Assembly (NCBI RefSeq): GCF_001612965.1
Contig: NZ_BDBL01000015.1
Span: forward strand, 62,001-126,000
DNA length: 64,000 nt
Direction of reading: 5' to 3'
Origin: Nocardia kruczakiae NBRC 101016
GTDB taxonomy: Bacteria; Actinomycetota; Actinomycetes; Mycobacteriales; Mycobacteriaceae
The translations under genes were made by a program, and so were the position numbers. Positions 62,859 through 64,000 of the stretch are shown one piece after another (positions within the stretch are counted from its first letter, which is position 1; each line of letters begins with the position of its first letter). The notes beneath the pieces are model-generated. The model did not search any database. It had not been told where the DNA came from and saw nothing but the letters and a program-made list of their open reading frames with translations.

Positions 62859-63937
62859 GACGCCCTCCGAACGATCAGGGACAGCAGATTCACTGTGCCC
62901 GGGGCGAATTGGTTGTTTACGCACTGCGGCCCGAGCAGTTCGCACGCGGCGGCGTCCACCGGAACCGATGGCGGCTGGTATGGCACCGACAATCCACCGC
63001 CGGAGTCGGCCTGGTAGTTCGCGGCGGTGACGATCGCCGGGACGGTTCCGTACAATTTCGCGAGATCCGGTGCGCGGGTGGCGGCCAGATGAATCAGTTC
63101 GGCGACCGGTCCCTGCATGAACGGCCACAGTTGTTCGCCGTAGTGGCGCTGGATGTCGTAGATGGTGGCGACCAGCCAGCCGACGCCTCGATCGAAGCGG
63201 GCGACGAACCCGAACAGTTCGGTGCCTTGGGCGGCGATTTGCGGCATCCGGTCGAGGATCGAGCTGATGCGATCCCAGTCGTGCAGGGCGTTCTCCGTCA
63301 ATGGGGCCATGTTCATGATCGACGAGCCGATATCCGAGGTGACCTGGTCCGGGCTGGCGGCAGCCGAGGCCGCATGATCCAACATGGCGTGGATGGCGGG
63401 GCCTGTTCCGTCGAGTGCGGTGTCCAATCCGGCGACCGAACCTCGTACGCTCTCGTCGCTCGTCGCCGACAGCGCGTCGATGAAATCCGCTGCCGAACCG
63501 GCGATCTGGGAGATGCTCTTCGGGGTGTAGCTGCGGCTGATGGGCACACATTGCCCCGGCCGCAGGACGGGACCGGCGGTGTAGTTGCCCACCAGTTCCA
63601 GGCTGCGGTCGGCGAGAAGCGATTTCGAGCGGGTGACCACCCGCACGTCCGCGGGGTAGCGTCGACCGCCGTCGAGGGCGAACTCGACGCGCACGTGGTC
63701 ACCTCGCTCGGTCACGGCCCGTACCTTGCCGACCCGAAAGCCCATCTGCGTCACCGGGTTACCGGGGTACAGGCCGATGGCATCGGGCATATCGACGCAG
63801 TAGCCATCGCTTGCCGCGACCGGTGCGGTGCCGACCGATCCCGTACCGCGGGCGTAGTGCACCACTGCGGTCGTGGCGAGTGCGGCTGTGGTGGCGAGCG
63901 CCAGTGTCACTACCGTGGCTCGTTTGGATACGCGCAT
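62855..63937 (-). CDS. mceD: MceD-type MlaD-domain protein (second operon)
   Basis: A 360-residue protein with a membrane helix (~8-28), MlaD domain (DAIGLYPGNPVTQMGFRVGK, SKSLLADRSLELVG) and C-terminal PYQPPSVPVDAAACELLGPQ. ATG 63937 lies 1 base after the mceC stop, as in the first operon. Confidence 0.9.
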   Translation of the reverse strand: MRVSKRATVVTLALATTAALATTAVVHYARGTGSVGTAPVAASDGYCVDMPDAIGLYPGNPVTQMGFRVGKVRAVTERGDHVRVEFALDGGRRYPADVRVVTRSKSLLADRSLELVGNYTAGPVLRPGQCVPISRSYTPKSISQIAGSAADFIDALSATSDESVRGSVAGLDTALDGTGPAIHAMLDHAASAAASPDQVTSDIGSSIMNMAPLTENALHDWDRISSILDRMPQIAAQGTELFGFVARFDRGVGWLVATIYDIQRHYGEQLWPFMQGPVAELIHLAATRAPDLAKLYGTVPAIVTAANYQADSGGGLSVPYQPPSVPVDAAACELLGPQCVNNQFAPGTVNLLSLIVRRAS

Positions 63938-63938
63938 A

Positions 63939-64000
63939 TCAGCACTCCCGCCCGGGTATCGGAATACACAGAGAACTGGCCAGCACACCGCCGCCGAATT
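63939..64000 (-). CDS. mceC: MceC C-terminus, runs off window
   Basis: The last ~20 codons of the preceding mce gene: FGGGVLASSLCIPIPGREC then TGA at 63939-63941. The final CIPIPGREC parallels CLPVPGKAC at the end of the first operon's mceC, which identifies it. The rest of the second operon lies to the right. Confidence 0.8.
   Translation of the reverse strand, partial: FGGGVLASSLCIPIPGREC

Overview
The window is high-GC DNA with dense genes, many GTG starts and frequent 4-base ATGA/GTGA overlaps. Two mce lipid-transporter operons, a PknD-type kinase, an antigen-85-like esterase remnant, Mce-associated proteins and a type II polyketide synthase (PKS) locus point to a mycolic-acid actinomycete, most likely Nocardia or a close relative (inference from gene content; no 16S or marker gene is present). 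I saw no rRNA, tRNA or CRISPR array.

Layout. 1-4.1 kb: end of an EthD-like gene, an IS5-type transposase scar next to an NTF2-like gene stub, a short-chain dehydrogenase, an HpnE-like FAD enzyme and a methyltransferase. 4.1-9.3 kb: a sulfonate/taurine-type ABC transporter with an arylsulfotransferase-like protein, divergent from a LacI regulator. 9.4-10.2 kb: a PRC-barrel/DUF2382 stress protein. 10.4-19.1 kb: a complete mce operon on the minus strand (yrbEA, yrbEB, mceA-F, one Mce-associated protein). 19.4-23.1 kb: three tandem DUF2236 (MpaB/Lcp-like oxygenase) paralogues and a TetR regulator, divergent from the mce operon. The shared upstream region carries repeated CTATCA elements.

23.6-38.4 kb is a type II PKS cluster: SARP activator, acetyl-CoA carboxylase subunits (AccC, a fused AccD-AccA and a distant AccB), KS-alpha, chain-length factor, ACP, didomain aromatase/cyclase, metallo-beta-lactamase-fold protein, FAD monooxygenase, alpha/beta hydrolase, HxlR regulator, DUF5519 and lipocalin-like proteins, an ActIII-like ketoreductase, an ActVI-ORFA-like protein and a nitroreductase-family protein. 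Both divergent promoter regions carry TCGA-type heptads spaced 10-13 bases apart, as expected for SARP binding. The cluster therefore appears to make its own malonyl-CoA, build and fold an aromatic polyketide, oxidise it, and be switched by its own activator.

38.5-50.6 kb holds signalling and accessory genes: PAS-ANTAR, STAS, an ABC1/UbiB kinase, a secreted lipase, a PucR regulator, a GT39-like membrane protein, a TetR/azoreductase/SMR-pump cassette with twin operators, TipAS-type MerR and a YciI-like protein. 50.6-56.5 kb is a decay zone with a methyltransferase stub, frameshifted hypotheticals, an IS3 transposase fragment and a broken esterase, around an intact SDR/MarR pair and a cytochrome-b/molybdopterin oxidoreductase with its partner. 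56.7-58.5 kb encodes a PknD-like kinase with a six-repeat propeller. 58.9-64 kb is the 3' half of a second mce operon, which ends with the MceG ATPase and runs off the window.
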